Made by a program: the position numbers and the translations under genes. Of a DNA stretch of 39,620 nt, positions 6,284 through 15,564 are shown piece by piece (the first letter of the stretch is position 1; each line of letters starts with the position of its first letter). The DNA is from Colwellia sp. D2M02 (lineage in GTDB: Bacteria; Pseudomonadota; Gammaproteobacteria; Enterobacterales; Alteromonadaceae), in the NCBI RefSeq assembly GCF_018860755.1, contig NZ_JAHKPW010000024.1, positions 1 through 39,620 on the forward strand. Direction: 5' to 3'. A model generated the notes under the pieces. The model saw only the letters and a program-made list of their open reading frames with translations. It was not told the origin of the DNA and searched no databases.

Positions 6284-7787
6284 CCTCAACTGTAAAAAGG
6301 TTAGCGTCAATCGGGAGTAACAGGGTAAAAATGGCACCTTCTCCTTCAGGGCTGTCCGCCGAAATATAACCACTATGCCGCTCAACAATTCGTCGACATA
6401 CTGCTAGGCCAATTCCCGTACCTGCATAGTCTTTTTGACTGTGCAAACGTTGAAAAGGCGTAAATATTTTCTCATTGTACTGTTCAGAAAACCCAATGCC
6501 ATTATCGAGTATTTCTATTTTAATCCACTGCGTATCCGTTGCTACTACGCAGTATTCTGGGGAGCTAACAAGTTCGCCACGAATAATTATATGAGGCTGT
6601 TGCCCTGGTTTACGGAACTTTATTGCATTAGAAATTAAATTCAAAAATAGCTGACCGAGTTGACTACCATCGGCTTGAATTTTAGGTAGATCTGACAACT
6701 CTATGTTAGCGCCACTTTCTTGCGTAGCAATTTCTAAATCATCTAATACTCTTAGTAATAACTCATTTAAGTCAACCTCTTGGAAAGGCTTGCCCTTGGT
6801 GGTTACCCGTGACAGTTCTAATAAGTCACTAATGAGTACCGACATCCGTTTCGCTGCTGCATTCATCCTAGCTAAATAATCAGCACCCTTATCACCTAAT
6901 TCAGCTGAGAAGTTACTGGTGAGCCTATCGCCAAAAGCTCTGATTTTTCTTAACGGCTCCTGTAAGTCATGAGAGGCAACAAATGCAAAGTCCTCAAGCT
7001 CCCTATTACTACGGTTTAATTCCTCGGTATACACCTCAAGTGCATGAGTCCGTTCTATAACACGAGCTTCTAAGGTGGCATTGTATTGTTCTAACTTCTC
7101 TTTAGTGCTGCGAATACTATGAATGTGCTTCATCAGCAAAATCATCATAGTCGCGCACATAAATACACTTAACGCGGTAAACCAGATCACATTACTACCA
7201 GCTTTGGTTCTTGTTTCGTCTAATCGCTTAAGTAAGTTTTCTCTTGTTTGAGTTTCAGCCTGAATAATAGTGCTGTACAAATGACGAAAATTAATTTGTT
7301 CTTCGTCAATTTCTTTAAGTTGCTGCTGGGCAATATTAGCCCCAAAACCGACAGCAACATCAATGCTCGCTTTGAGTTTTTTTAACTTGGCTTGTGCTAA
7401 TAGCGTAAACGCATCTATTCGGCCTTGCTGAGCCTCACTTTGTGAGCGTGACTGTTGAACATTTTCTAAACTCAAAGCAAACTTATCTAATGCTTTAACA
7501 TAAGGTGCTAAATGGCTTTCATCTCGAAATAACAAATAGCCTCGCTGCCCGGTTTCAGCATTAAGTATGTCGATATGCAAACTGTCAATAACCAGCATAA
7601 CCTCGCCAGTATTTTGCAAGTTACTTTGTATTTCAGCTAGTTTTTTAATGTTTTTCAGCCCTATTGAGGCATTTACAACAATAGCTAACACTAACAGCAT
7701 TGCCCCTAACCAGGCTAAGCGAGTAATGTTTAAGTTATTTAAATAACCTGAAATAACGATAATTAATTTTTTCATTGATGTAGCCAT
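6246..7787 (-). CDS. CHASE3-domain sensor histidine kinase
   Basis: A 513-aa inner-membrane kinase. TM1 is at about 22-44. A periplasmic CHASE3 domain spans about 45-195, with the family motif ETGQRGYLL at 78-86 and PYVKAL after it. TM2 is at about 200-220, followed by a coiled coil and a HisKA domain with H273 in VASHDLQEPLRKI, as in phytochrome-type kinases. The HATPase domain has NLISNAIKF, DNGIGF, a FTPFQRLH segment and GTGIGLAVC. CHASE3 domains sense unknown extracellular signals. The ATG directly follows the TAA stop of the 64-aa gene in the same frame and has no good ribosome site of its own, which points to re-initiation. Confidence 0.93.
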   Translation of the reverse strand: MATSMKKLIIVISGYLNNLNITRLAWLGAMLLVLAIVVNASIGLKNIKKLAEIQSNLQNTGEVMLVIDSLHIDILNAETGQRGYLLFRDESHLAPYVKALDKFALSLENVQQSRSQSEAQQGRIDAFTLLAQAKLKKLKASIDVAVGFGANIAQQQLKEIDEEQINFRHLYSTIIQAETQTRENLLKRLDETRTKAGSNVIWFTALSVFMCATMMILLMKHIHSIRSTKEKLEQYNATLEARVIERTHALEVYTEELNRSNRELEDFAFVASHDLQEPLRKIRAFGDRLTSNFSAELGDKGADYLARMNAAAKRMSVLISDLLELSRVTTKGKPFQEVDLNELLLRVLDDLEIATQESGANIELSDLPKIQADGSQLGQLFLNLISNAIKFRKPGQQPHIIIRGELVSSPEYCVVATDTQWIKIEILDNGIGFSEQYNEKIFTPFQRLHSQKDYAGTGIGLAVCRRIVERHSGYISADSPEGEGAIFTLLLPIDANLFTVEDGKVELLKAPSH

Positions 7788-7982
7788 TTACTTCACTAAG
7801 GTTTGCATAATGGCGCTACATTCTTTTGAAGCACTAATTATTTGGTCGGCTAATTGCTTAATATCTGCAGGACTTGCAGATTGCTCAACCATTAGCTTTA
7901 ACAACTCTGCTTGCATAGAAATGTGATTAAGAGGTTTACGTGCGTCATGAATCACCATTTCTAATTGCTGTTGTTCAGGCAT
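7788..7982 (-). CDS. 64-aa stand-alone histidine-kinase dimerisation (DHp)-like protein
   Basis: Almost the whole protein looks like a HisKA/DHp hairpin: VIHDARKPLNHISMQAELLK (residues 10-29) carries an H-D-x-R-x-P-L-N phospho-acceptor motif, and a second helix (DIKQLADQIISASKECSAIMQTLV) follows. No ATPase domain, receiver or membrane segment is present. AAGGAG lies 8 nt before the ATG, so it is a real gene. Its stop codon TAA is immediately followed, in frame, by the ATG of the CHASE3 kinase. It could be a phosphotransfer protein, a dimerisation partner or an inhibitor of one of the kinases. These roles are inference. Confidence 0.8.
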   Translation of the reverse strand: MPEQQQLEMVIHDARKPLNHISMQAELLKLMVEQSASPADIKQLADQIISASKECSAIMQTLVK

Positions 7983-8036
7983 ATTCGTTACTCCTTTTAA
8001 TAATCAATATTCACTTAGTATTCACGATTAATCACA

Positions 8037-9437
8037 CTAACTATAAGCATTAAGGCGGTTATAAAGTGTTTTAGTACTAATACCTAAAATTTTAGCGGCG
8101 GTTGTTTTATTACCATCAACCGACTCAAGTGTTTTAAAGATCAGCTCTTTTTCTAAATTCTCTATAGTTTGACCGACAATAACAGGCTGATTCACATTAG
8201 TAGCAGGTGCTATTAATGACGTATCAGTTTGCTCATTCATTTGTTCACTAATCGTTTGGCTTTGAATAGAGTTTTGCAGCTTAGCCTGAGAAAAAGGTGA
8301 TTCAAATGTTGATGGAAAAACCAAATAACCTGACGTCATATCCGCCATGATAAATGCACGATAAATAGCGTGCTTCAACTCACGAATATTACCTCGCCAC
8401 TCGTAATTAACGAGTCGAGTTAAATCGTCATCACTGAGCTTAAAATCACTTTCGTGCTCTTTATTAAGTTGATTGAGAAAGTGCTCAGCAAGTAATGGTA
8501 TATCTTCTTTACGCTCTCTTAACGGCGGAATGTTAATTGGAAAAACCGCTAAACGAAAATAAATATCTTCACGTAAAACATTATTTTGCGCGATATCTTC
8601 AACAGAGCGATTAGTTGCTGAGACAACTCGACAATTAACCGGGATACTCTTACTTCCGCCGACACGAGTCACTGTTTGCGTTTCAAGTACGCGCAGTAAA
8701 TTAGGCTGCATATCAATAGGCATTTCGGTCAATTCATCTAAAAACAAAGTACCATCTTTTGCTAATTCAAATACGCCAGATTTTTGTGCATTAGCACCAG
8801 TAAAAGCCCCCTTTTCATGACCAAAAAGTTCACTACCAATAAGATCTTTGGGAATAGCACCACAGTTAACCGATATCCGCTCACCCTGACATTGACTAGC
8901 GCTATGAATAGCTTGAGCTACCATCTCTTTACCTACGCCGCTCTCGCCCATTAACATAACATTGGCTTGTGTTTTTACTACTCGCTCAATCATAGCGTAC
9001 ATCGCTTTCATCGGTGCGGATTCACCAATTAAGCAGCCAAAGTACAAAGCGTTTTTATTTTTTCGTTTTTTGGTCTTTAATGCTGCCTGGCTAGAAAACA
9101 ACACACCTTTAAGATCATCGGCTTCTATCGGCTTAGTTAAATAGCCAATATCATCATGGCACATCGCAGATATCGCGGTTTTAACCGAGGGATGACCCGT
9201 AATCATAGTTATTTTTGCGCTAATATTGTTAGCTTTAGCGTAATCAATTAAGTGCAAACCACTGCCATCTGGCAACATAAAATCCAGTAGGACATGATCA
9301 AATTTTTGCTCACTTAGCCATTGCTGTGCTTCTGCTAATGTAGATGCAGAATAAACTTCACAATCAAGATACTCAATAATACGACAAGCGATATTTGTAA
9401 ACTCAAGATCATCGTCAACTAATAAAACTGTTTTCAC
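8037..9437 (-). CDS. NtrC-family sigma-54-dependent response regulator
   Basis: A 466-aa protein with three domains. The receiver is at 1-120 (VDDDLEF, D52 in LLDFMLPDG, K102). The AAA+ domain is at about 132-370, with Walker A GESGVGKE (164-171), the sigma-54 contact loop GAFTGA (210-215), Walker B LFLDE (231-235) and an arginine-finger region near FRLAVFPINIPPLRERKEDI. A Fis-type helix-turn-helix is at about 430-463 (NKTTAAKILGISTKTLYNRL). It begins with GTG at 9437 after AAGGGA. As the first gene of the signalling operon it is the obvious activator of the two sigma-54-type promoters at 1218-1233 and 1992-2007. Confidence 0.95.
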   Translation of the reverse strand: MKTVLLVDDDLEFTNIACRIIEYLDCEVYSASTLAEAQQWLSEQKFDHVLLDFMLPDGSGLHLIDYAKANNISAKITMITGHPSVKTAISAMCHDDIGYLTKPIEADDLKGVLFSSQAALKTKKRKNKNALYFGCLIGESAPMKAMYAMIERVVKTQANVMLMGESGVGKEMVAQAIHSASQCQGERISVNCGAIPKDLIGSELFGHEKGAFTGANAQKSGVFELAKDGTLFLDELTEMPIDMQPNLLRVLETQTVTRVGGSKSIPVNCRVVSATNRSVEDIAQNNVLREDIYFRLAVFPINIPPLRERKEDIPLLAEHFLNQLNKEHESDFKLSDDDLTRLVNYEWRGNIRELKHAIYRAFIMADMTSGYLVFPSTFESPFSQAKLQNSIQSQTISEQMNEQTDTSLIAPATNVNQPVIVGQTIENLEKELIFKTLESVDGNKTTAAKILGISTKTLYNRLNAYS

Positions 9438-9440
9438 ACA

Positions 9441-9490
9441 TGTAATCCCTTTATCAAGTAATTACACTAGCTTACTCTATTCTGTAATTA
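9441..9490 (-). promoter_or_regulatory. Cluster of TGTAAT/ATTACA words upstream of the sigma-54 activator gene
   Basis: In 50 bp there are TGTAAT (9441), GTAATTACA (9458-9466) and TGTAATTA (9483-9490). The same word forms the palindrome at 1297-1309 upstream of the DUF2383 operon. This could be autoregulation by the activator. The region is AT-rich, so chance recurrence is possible. Confidence 0.3.
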
Positions 9491-9524
9491 ATTTATATTA
9501 AGTGCTTGCAAACTTTATTGTTAA

Positions 9525-11144
9525 TTAACAAATAATTGTTAAGCTTGCAGGCATAATCTCTACCATTAGTTGCTCGGCTGACTCTGTTTCACCATCAATG
9601 CTGTACTTAAAGCCCTCACTGCTTTGTAATAAGATCTTTTTGGCATGGTAATGAGAGACACTTGAGTTTGAGCTATTATCACCAGAGATAGTATTACTTA
9701 CTAATTCAGCTAAACTTAATAGCCGATGAGCCGAGCTTGAATCATGCTCAATAAGGGTTACATCTAATAAACCGTCTCGCCAATTTGGCTCCCCAGCACC
9801 TTGAGCGAGTAATGTGGTAATTGGTGCTGCGTTAGCAATAGTTAAGCTACTATTAGATAACTGTTGCACGGGTTCATCATCTATCGTTAACTTTATTTGC
9901 TGTGATTTATTTTCAATAAAAGCGTTAATAAACCCCTGAATATAAGCGAGTTGACCTAGCTCATTTTTTTGAAGACGGTTGGCCTGATTTATCATTTGCT
10001 CACCAAAACCAATAGCGATCACTAACAATACCGTTTTTTTATTACATACCATGGTATCCATTTGTTTTGTTTCTGCACGGAACAATATTTCGCATGCTTG
10101 GTTAATAGGCGATATTTTACTTTCTACTCCAAACATTACATGCGCTAGTGCGTTGGCAGTACCTAAGGGAAGTACACCTAATTGATGTGATGTATTTTTC
10201 ACCGCCGCAGCTACTTCAGCGACAGTACCATCACCACCACACGCGACAAATACCATACTTTCATCGCGGGTCTGTAACGACTTAGTAAGTTGATAAACAT
10301 CAGTATCTTTTTTAGTAAAATGAAAGTTAAGCACATACTGTCGTGTTAACATGCCAACAATGTCATTGGTATATAACAGCCACTTTCCCGCTCCAGATAC
10401 CGGGTTAATAATCATATTAAGCTCAGGTTGCGGCTTCTTAGCAAAGTTTTGACTCAACTCCACTAACACCTTGAGCTGTTTAGTGTTTAACCTTGCCGTA
10501 GATCTAACACTTTGTACTGTGCTAATGGCGTCGCGTACGCTTAATTCTGGCTCAGACATTAATAGATAAGCACAAGTCATAAAGAAAGATCTGCCTCGGC
10601 CTAACGCACAATGAACAACAACCTTTTGATTTAAGTCGTGCATTGCCGTGATCCATCTTAAAGCATGTTCTAATTGAGCTTCTGTTGGAGAAAAGTGGTC
10701 TAATATCGGTATATTTAAATAATAGAATCCTTCCTGTTGAGCTGACCAATTGAAGCCATCAAACTCAGCAGTAACATCTAATATTGCGGTAACTTTTTGC
10801 GACTTTAGCGTTTCTATGTCACTGGGGAAAAGCCGACAAGCAAGAAATAAATTAGGAGTAATTTCTTGGATTGCAGGTACAGAATCATTGTTGCGCATTA
10901 TGCCATTATATAATTGCACGCAAACAAGGTAAGGCAACAAAAGTATTTTAATCCACCAGGGTATTTCGCCTGCTGCAGACTTTCTAAATAAGCTAGGTCG
11001 ATTAGTACTATAAGCAAAAAGAACACAACTTAGTGAAATAGTAAGCCATAAGCTAGGTACTAGCATGTAGCTATTATTGAAGCTAAGCCATACAAAGAAA
11101 ACAGAAACAGTTAGTAACAACACATAGTATTTGATCATTTTCAT
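9525..11144 (-). CDS. Dual-specificity phosphatase fused to a diacylglycerol/lipid kinase domain
   Basis: A 539-aa protein. Two N-terminal hydrophobic segments (about 5-22 and 27-46) and a third near 63-82 anchor it in the membrane. A dual-specificity phosphatase domain follows at about 90-235 with the active-site loop HCALGRGRS (C179, R185) and a likely general acid D149. Then comes a diacylglycerol-kinase/sphingosine-kinase-like catalytic domain from about 240 to the end, with MIINPVSGAGK, the nucleotide motif GGDGT (303-307) and PLGTANALA. The protein therefore carries both phosphate-adding and phosphate-removing activities and may act on lipids such as diacylglycerol or phosphatidylglycerol phosphate. 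Substrates cannot be deduced. It lies 87 nt upstream of the signalling operon on the same strand. Confidence 0.9.
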   Translation of the reverse strand: MKMIKYYVLLLTVSVFFVWLSFNNSYMLVPSLWLTISLSCVLFAYSTNRPSLFRKSAAGEIPWWIKILLLPYLVCVQLYNGIMRNNDSVPAIQEITPNLFLACRLFPSDIETLKSQKVTAILDVTAEFDGFNWSAQQEGFYYLNIPILDHFSPTEAQLEHALRWITAMHDLNQKVVVHCALGRGRSFFMTCAYLLMSEPELSVRDAISTVQSVRSTARLNTKQLKVLVELSQNFAKKPQPELNMIINPVSGAGKWLLYTNDIVGMLTRQYVLNFHFTKKDTDVYQLTKSLQTRDESMVFVACGGDGTVAEVAAAVKNTSHQLGVLPLGTANALAHVMFGVESKISPINQACEILFRAETKQMDTMVCNKKTVLLVIAIGFGEQMINQANRLQKNELGQLAYIQGFINAFIENKSQQIKLTIDDEPVQQLSNSSLTIANAAPITTLLAQGAGEPNWRDGLLDVTLIEHDSSSAHRLLSLAELVSNTISGDNSSNSSVSHYHAKKILLQSSEGFKYSIDGETESAEQLMVEIMPASLTIIC

Positions 11145-11322
11145 TAAAAAACCCTCATAGTTAACTTATTTAGTTCAACTTTTGTGCCAAACCAAAAAAA
11201 ATAACACACTGTTTTTTAAGGTGTTTCCATTTAAAGTTTTTATATATAAGCGTACTAGTCTGTAATATTTACAAAATAATGAGCGATACAGTAATACTTA
11301 CCTACCTTGATCTCGCATTATT

Positions 11323-12081
11323 TTAACTGGTTAAATATTTGGCTAGCATCGCAAAACACATTACCACCACCAAGTAGCGTAAATACTTAACCGGAATTTT
11401 AAACAAGCAATGCGAGCCTAACCATGCACCAATGAACTGCCCTGCCATCATAATTATACCCACCAACCACACAACATGGCCTGCAAAAATAAAAACAATC
11501 AATGAGGCTAAATTAGTTGAGAAATTCAAGGTTTTAGCAACCGCTGTCGCCTGTAAAAAGGGTTGTGCGCGTAATGAGCGACCAGCTAAAGCAAAAAAGG
11601 AGCCAGTACCAGGGCCAAATAGTCCGTCATAACAGCCAATAGTCGGCGTTACCACATACTTATAAACGTTAGGTGAAACACGAGGTTTTTTAGTATTGTC
11701 ATCAATTACAGGGGTTACTAAAAAATAAATACCGATCGCTGCAATAACGATAGGTATTACAATCGTCAATGCTTCGGTATTCATAATTTGTACGATTAGC
11801 GTGCCCAAAGCAGAGCCAATGAATGCCGCGAGCATTAGGTACTTAACATCTCGCCAAAGAACGCGCTTATTTCTTAGCATCATTACCGTTGCGGTTGCTA
11901 CCCCAGTTGTAGACTGTAATTTATTGGTCGCTAACGCTGCTAATGGCGGCATGCCACTCATCATTAAAGCAGGTAACGTTAATAAACCACCACCGCCAGC
12001 TAGGGTATCTAAAAACCCAGCGACGATAGCAATAACGAATAAAAAGGCCAGAATTTCAAACGACAGATTAATTAATTCCAC
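11323..12081 (-). CDS. TauE/SafE (TSUP) family membrane permease
   Basis: A 252-aa protein with about seven or eight hydrophobic segments. It has the internal duplication typical of the sulfite exporter TauE/SafE family: GFLDTLAGGGGLLTLPALM (about 22-40) with ATNKLQSTTGV in the first half, and GCYDGLFGPGTGSFFALA with AKTLNFSTNLASL in the second. Related proteins (YfcA type) move small sulfur-containing or organic anions across the inner membrane. I use the GTG at 12081; no strong ribosome site is seen, so a slightly different start is possible. It has no operon partner that would reveal the substrate. Confidence 0.9.
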   Translation of the reverse strand: MELINLSFEILAFLFVIAIVAGFLDTLAGGGGLLTLPALMMSGMPPLAALATNKLQSTTGVATATVMMLRNKRVLWRDVKYLMLAAFIGSALGTLIVQIMNTEALTIVIPIVIAAIGIYFLVTPVIDDNTKKPRVSPNVYKYVVTPTIGCYDGLFGPGTGSFFALAGRSLRAQPFLQATAVAKTLNFSTNLASLIVFIFAGHVVWLVGIIMMAGQFIGAWLGSHCLFKIPVKYLRYLVVVMCFAMLAKYLTS

Positions 12082-12138
12082 TCAAGTACTCTATTTAAAA
12101 TAATTCACTAAAAAAGCACGAGGATTGCAATTAATCGC

Positions 12139-13320
12139 TCAGCTTTGCTTACTCACGCGTTTTCTTCGAATGCGACTATACCAAAGGTAAAAGCCACTTG
12201 CCCCTAAAATAAGCGGACTCAACCCCATTACACACCAAATTATTTTGCTCCACAAACCAGCAAAGTTACCGTAATGTAATGTTCTAAAACTATCAAAAAC
12301 CTGGGCGCTAGTGTTACTGGTTCGAATGTCGTAATGACTGAGATATTTCCCTGTCATGGCATTAAAGCTAACGGTAGAGCCATAAGCACTGGCAAATGGG
12401 TTGTTAGTGTCAATAGAGCCAAATACTGTCCACGCCATTTTAGGTTCAAACGGAAATAGTAAATACTGAGGTGTAAAACTTGTTATTTTTTCTGTACTGG
12501 TTGTTAAGAGTTGCTGAAAATCAAGCTCGGCATTATATAAGCGATCCGTCATAATATGATGCGCTTCTTCGCCATGCTCAAAAGTTTCATGCCAGTACTC
12601 AATAAAGTTAAAGTAGCCACCCGTAATACCTAAAATAAGAATAATAGGTGAACACCAAATACCCACTAATTTATGTAAATCACTCATCATCGCCGCCAGT
12701 TTTGCATCCCAGCGAAACTTGAAAAATCGACGCCAAAATTTTCGGTAAATAATTAAGCCCGAAATACCCAAGAAAGTCATAATAATACTAGCGATTAAGC
12801 CAATAATAGTGCCTAGTTGCGGACTAATAAACCCAAGATCATTTAATAAAAAAGTAAAATGCAATTGCACTAGCCAATCGGTTAAATCATGATGAATAGG
12901 CACTGGTGTCGAAAGTACTTCACCGCTGTAAGGATTAAGATGAATTTTAAACCAGCTTTCACTGTAGCGTTTAAGTAAGTAAACACGATCAGCTTGGTAC
13001 TTATCATCAAAAAGCTCCCAGCTACCAATCTCATAGTCACTAAACTGCTGATTTATTTGGGTGACTAACTCGTTAATATTAAGCCTTGTTACCGTCGTAT
13101 TTTCCTGTTGCTCAACAGGTAGACTAATGCTGGCCACCTCAGGTAATAATAAAGTATCAAGTTCAAATTTGAACACTAATAAGCTGCCAGTTACGGCAAT
13201 AATAATTAAGGGGATCAAACTAGCAAGCGCAAAGTACGCGTGTAATTTATGGAGCTTTTTTCGCATGATTTCAGGACCGTATTTTTTTACATTAAGCAAA
13301 AAAGCTAAGATATTGAACAT
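12139..13320 (-). CDS. PepSY-associated transmembrane protein, iron-uptake partner
   Basis: A 393-aa protein of the PepSY_TM family. A first TM follows RKKLHKLHAYFALASLIPL, with a periplasmic PepSY region (INELVTQINQQF...YEIGSWEL), TMs at about 165-190 and 215-240, a further periplasmic segment, and a last TM (IIWCVMGLSPLILGASGFYLWYS) with a basic tail. Paired His residues in TM regions (HKLHAY, HKLVGIW, HYGNF) suit heme-dependent ferric-siderophore reduction, the role proposed for this family. It begins 43 nt after the TonB receptor gene, so the two form an operon. MRKK at 13266 is an alternative start that fits homologues better. Confidence 0.85.
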   Translation of the reverse strand: MFNILAFLLNVKKYGPEIMRKKLHKLHAYFALASLIPLIIIAVTGSLLVFKFELDTLLLPEVASISLPVEQQENTTVTRLNINELVTQINQQFSDYEIGSWELFDDKYQADRVYLLKRYSESWFKIHLNPYSGEVLSTPVPIHHDLTDWLVQLHFTFLLNDLGFISPQLGTIIGLIASIIMTFLGISGLIIYRKFWRRFFKFRWDAKLAAMMSDLHKLVGIWCSPIILILGITGGYFNFIEYWHETFEHGEEAHHIMTDRLYNAELDFQQLLTTSTEKITSFTPQYLLFPFEPKMAWTVFGSIDTNNPFASAYGSTVSFNAMTGKYLSHYDIRTSNTSAQVFDSFRTLHYGNFAGLWSKIIWCVMGLSPLILGASGFYLWYSRIRRKRVSKQS

Positions 13321-13363
13321 ATCTTAGCTGTATTTTTTCACTCTATTTATTAAGTTTTACTCG

Positions 13364-15487
13364 TTAAAACGAGAATTTAACACCTGCTTCCATGGTGCGC
13401 TCTGCTCCCATCCAGCAACCATTGGCATCATAACAAGCGCCCACATAACGCTCATCGGTTAGGTTATTTACACTAACGGTTAACTGCGTTAAGTCATTAA
13501 TTTCGTAACGAGCGGCGATATCATAAAGAGTGTAACTGGGTAACGTATCTGAATTCGCAGCATCAAGGTAACTTTCACCGGTATAACGCACGCCAGCACT
13601 TAACATAAGTCCAGAAATAGTCGCGTTATCAATATGATAATTCGCCCACAATGATGCGGTTTGATCGGCAACCCACACAGGACGATTACCAATTAAGCTG
13701 GCATTTAATGGGTTTTTCGTTATTTCCATGTCTAAATATGTGTAATTGGCGGTAATGTCGAGTTGTGTTGTGGGTTGAGCATTTAGCTCTACTTCAATGC
13801 CTCGTGAAACAATTTCACCGGTTTGCGTCTTTTTAGCAAAATCTGCGGTATTAACGACAACATTTTCTTTAGCTAAATCAAAGTAAGCCGCAGTAATCAT
13901 CATATTTTGTTTCGTATTTTGATATTTAACACCCACTTCTATTTGCTCAGCAGTTGTTGGCTTAAATGCTTCATTAGTTTCGCTATCAAAACCAGGCGTT
14001 GGTTCAAACGATGTTGAGTAGTTAAGGTAAGGCGCTAAACCAAAATCAAAACTATATATTGCGGCTAACCTGCCAGTAAAGGCGTCTTCATCAATGGTAG
14101 TAGTGTCGCCATACTCTGTTCCCGCATAACTCTTATCAGCAATATCTTGTGTATAAAAGTTATCGTAACGACCACCCACAATGAATGTGAGCTGGTCGAT
14201 TTCTATTTCATCTTGTAAATAAAAGCCGCGATTATATTGAGCAATGTCATGCTGCTCGGTGTAAAAATCAACGGGTAATGTCTCTGGATTAAGTAACTGG
14301 TAATCCGGTGCCGCTAAATTTAAGGCTGGGGTGTCGTTACCTAAAGTGTCACCATAAGAAACATCTGACGATAGCGTTTGAAAATCAAAACCGAATAAAA
14401 TATTGTGCTGCGTTTGACCTAACGTTAACGAAGCGGCAAGTTGGTTATCAACCACAAAGCCTTGCTGAGATTCATTGGTAAAATACGCGCTACGTAATAA
14501 ATGACTATTGTCGGCCATTAAACCTTGGTTATAGGTATTATGCTGTAAAGCTTTGGCGTCGGTATATCTGAAATTTTGTAAAAACGATAAATTTTCATTA
14601 AATTCATGGTTTACTTTATAACCAAGCATAGTAACCGTGCGATCAAATCGAGCCCAGTTTTCATCCCCCGCGTAACCATCTGAGTCTAGTTTACCGTATG
14701 GCGCAGTATATAGAGTGCCCATTGCTGGTAAGGGAGTAGAGGGTGTGATCTCTGGATCATCTTGATAGTAAGCAGAAAACGTTAAGTGTGTTTTTGCTGC
14801 AACTTGCCAAGTAATTGTAGGTGCTATGGTATAACGCTCTTCTTCTGTGGTTTGCTGCTGACCATCTTTTTGGCGTGCTAAGGCAATGAAACGGTAATCA
14901 ACTTCACCATTACCGCCAGAAGTATCTAACGACAATTCGCGCAAGCTCTGATTACCTAACCGTAAGCCAATCGTTGTTTGTTCGCCTTGAGGTGATTTAG
15001 CTATTTGATTAACCATACCTCCTGGAGGCGCCGAGCCGTATAAAACAGACGTTGGTCCTTTTAACACCTCAATACTTTCTGTCGCAAAAGCATCAACCTG
15101 TGGATAAAGATTCCATAAGTTGTTAGTTTGCAATGGTAAACCGTCGTAATAGTTACGATAAGATTCAAAACCACGAATTGTATATTGGTCAAAAATAGTC
15201 ACAGTGCTGCGACTTTCTGGGGTAATACCCGAGACATAACGCAGTGCACGGTTTACTGAGTCTGCCTGCCTTAACTGCAAAGTACCTTGGTCTATTGAAG
15301 TAAAACTCATTGGCGATTCAATGGGTAATAACGTTGATTTAGTTCCGGTACTGCGATATGCCGGACTATGAACACTGATGCGCTCTAATGCTTCTTTTTC
15401 TGCTTCGCTGATGTCTTCTGTCGCCGAAATAGCACAACTAACACTGACAGCTAAAGTCGCAAGAAAAAATTTAGGGGTAGCATACAT
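13364..15487 (-). CDS. TonB-dependent siderophore receptor (FhuA/FpvA type)
   Basis: A 707-aa outer-membrane receptor. The signal peptide is about residues 1-22 (ends AISA). The TonB-box region is near ERISVHSP. The plug domain carries QADSVNRALRYVSGI, YTIRGFES and IEVLKGPTSVLYGSAPPGGMVN, which is the siderophore-receptor type of plug. A beta-barrel to the C-terminus ends in KFSF, with the aromatic terminal residue expected for assembly. The siderophore is unknown, probably a hydroxamate or catecholate. It lies upstream of the PepSY gene and downstream of an AraC-type regulator gene, and a Fur-like box is 59 nt upstream. The gap 15488-15784 (297 bp) holds that box and no gene. Confidence 0.93.
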   Translation of the reverse strand: MYATPKFFLATLAVSVSCAISATEDISEAEKEALERISVHSPAYRSTGTKSTLLPIESPMSFTSIDQGTLQLRQADSVNRALRYVSGITPESRSTVTIFDQYTIRGFESYRNYYDGLPLQTNNLWNLYPQVDAFATESIEVLKGPTSVLYGSAPPGGMVNQIAKSPQGEQTTIGLRLGNQSLRELSLDTSGGNGEVDYRFIALARQKDGQQQTTEEERYTIAPTITWQVAAKTHLTFSAYYQDDPEITPSTPLPAMGTLYTAPYGKLDSDGYAGDENWARFDRTVTMLGYKVNHEFNENLSFLQNFRYTDAKALQHNTYNQGLMADNSHLLRSAYFTNESQQGFVVDNQLAASLTLGQTQHNILFGFDFQTLSSDVSYGDTLGNDTPALNLAAPDYQLLNPETLPVDFYTEQHDIAQYNRGFYLQDEIEIDQLTFIVGGRYDNFYTQDIADKSYAGTEYGDTTTIDEDAFTGRLAAIYSFDFGLAPYLNYSTSFEPTPGFDSETNEAFKPTTAEQIEVGVKYQNTKQNMMITAAYFDLAKENVVVNTADFAKKTQTGEIVSRGIEVELNAQPTTQLDITANYTYLDMEITKNPLNASLIGNRPVWVADQTASLWANYHIDNATISGLMLSAGVRYTGESYLDAANSDTLPSYTLYDIAARYEINDLTQLTVSVNNLTDERYVGACYDANGCWMGAERTMEAGVKFSF

Positions 15488-15545
15488 AAAATTAGTTAAC
15501 CTATATGATGTTAAGTGATGTGGTAATAATGTTAAAAACCTAATT

Positions 15546-15564
15546 GATAATAATTCCTATTATA
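15546..15564 (-). promoter_or_regulatory. Fur-box candidate upstream of the siderophore receptor
   Basis: GATAATAATTCCTATTATA matches the 19-bp Fur consensus GATAATGATAATCATTATC at 13 positions. It lies 59 nt upstream of the receptor start. The location and function agree, but the match is only moderate. Confidence 0.55.

Noticed and set aside
11174..11189. Minus-strand TGGCACAAAAGTTGAA upstream of the phosphatase-lipid kinase gene as a sigma-54 promoter
   Set aside because: The -24 part is good, but the -12 GC is GA, and the C is almost invariant; it also lies very close to the start codon.
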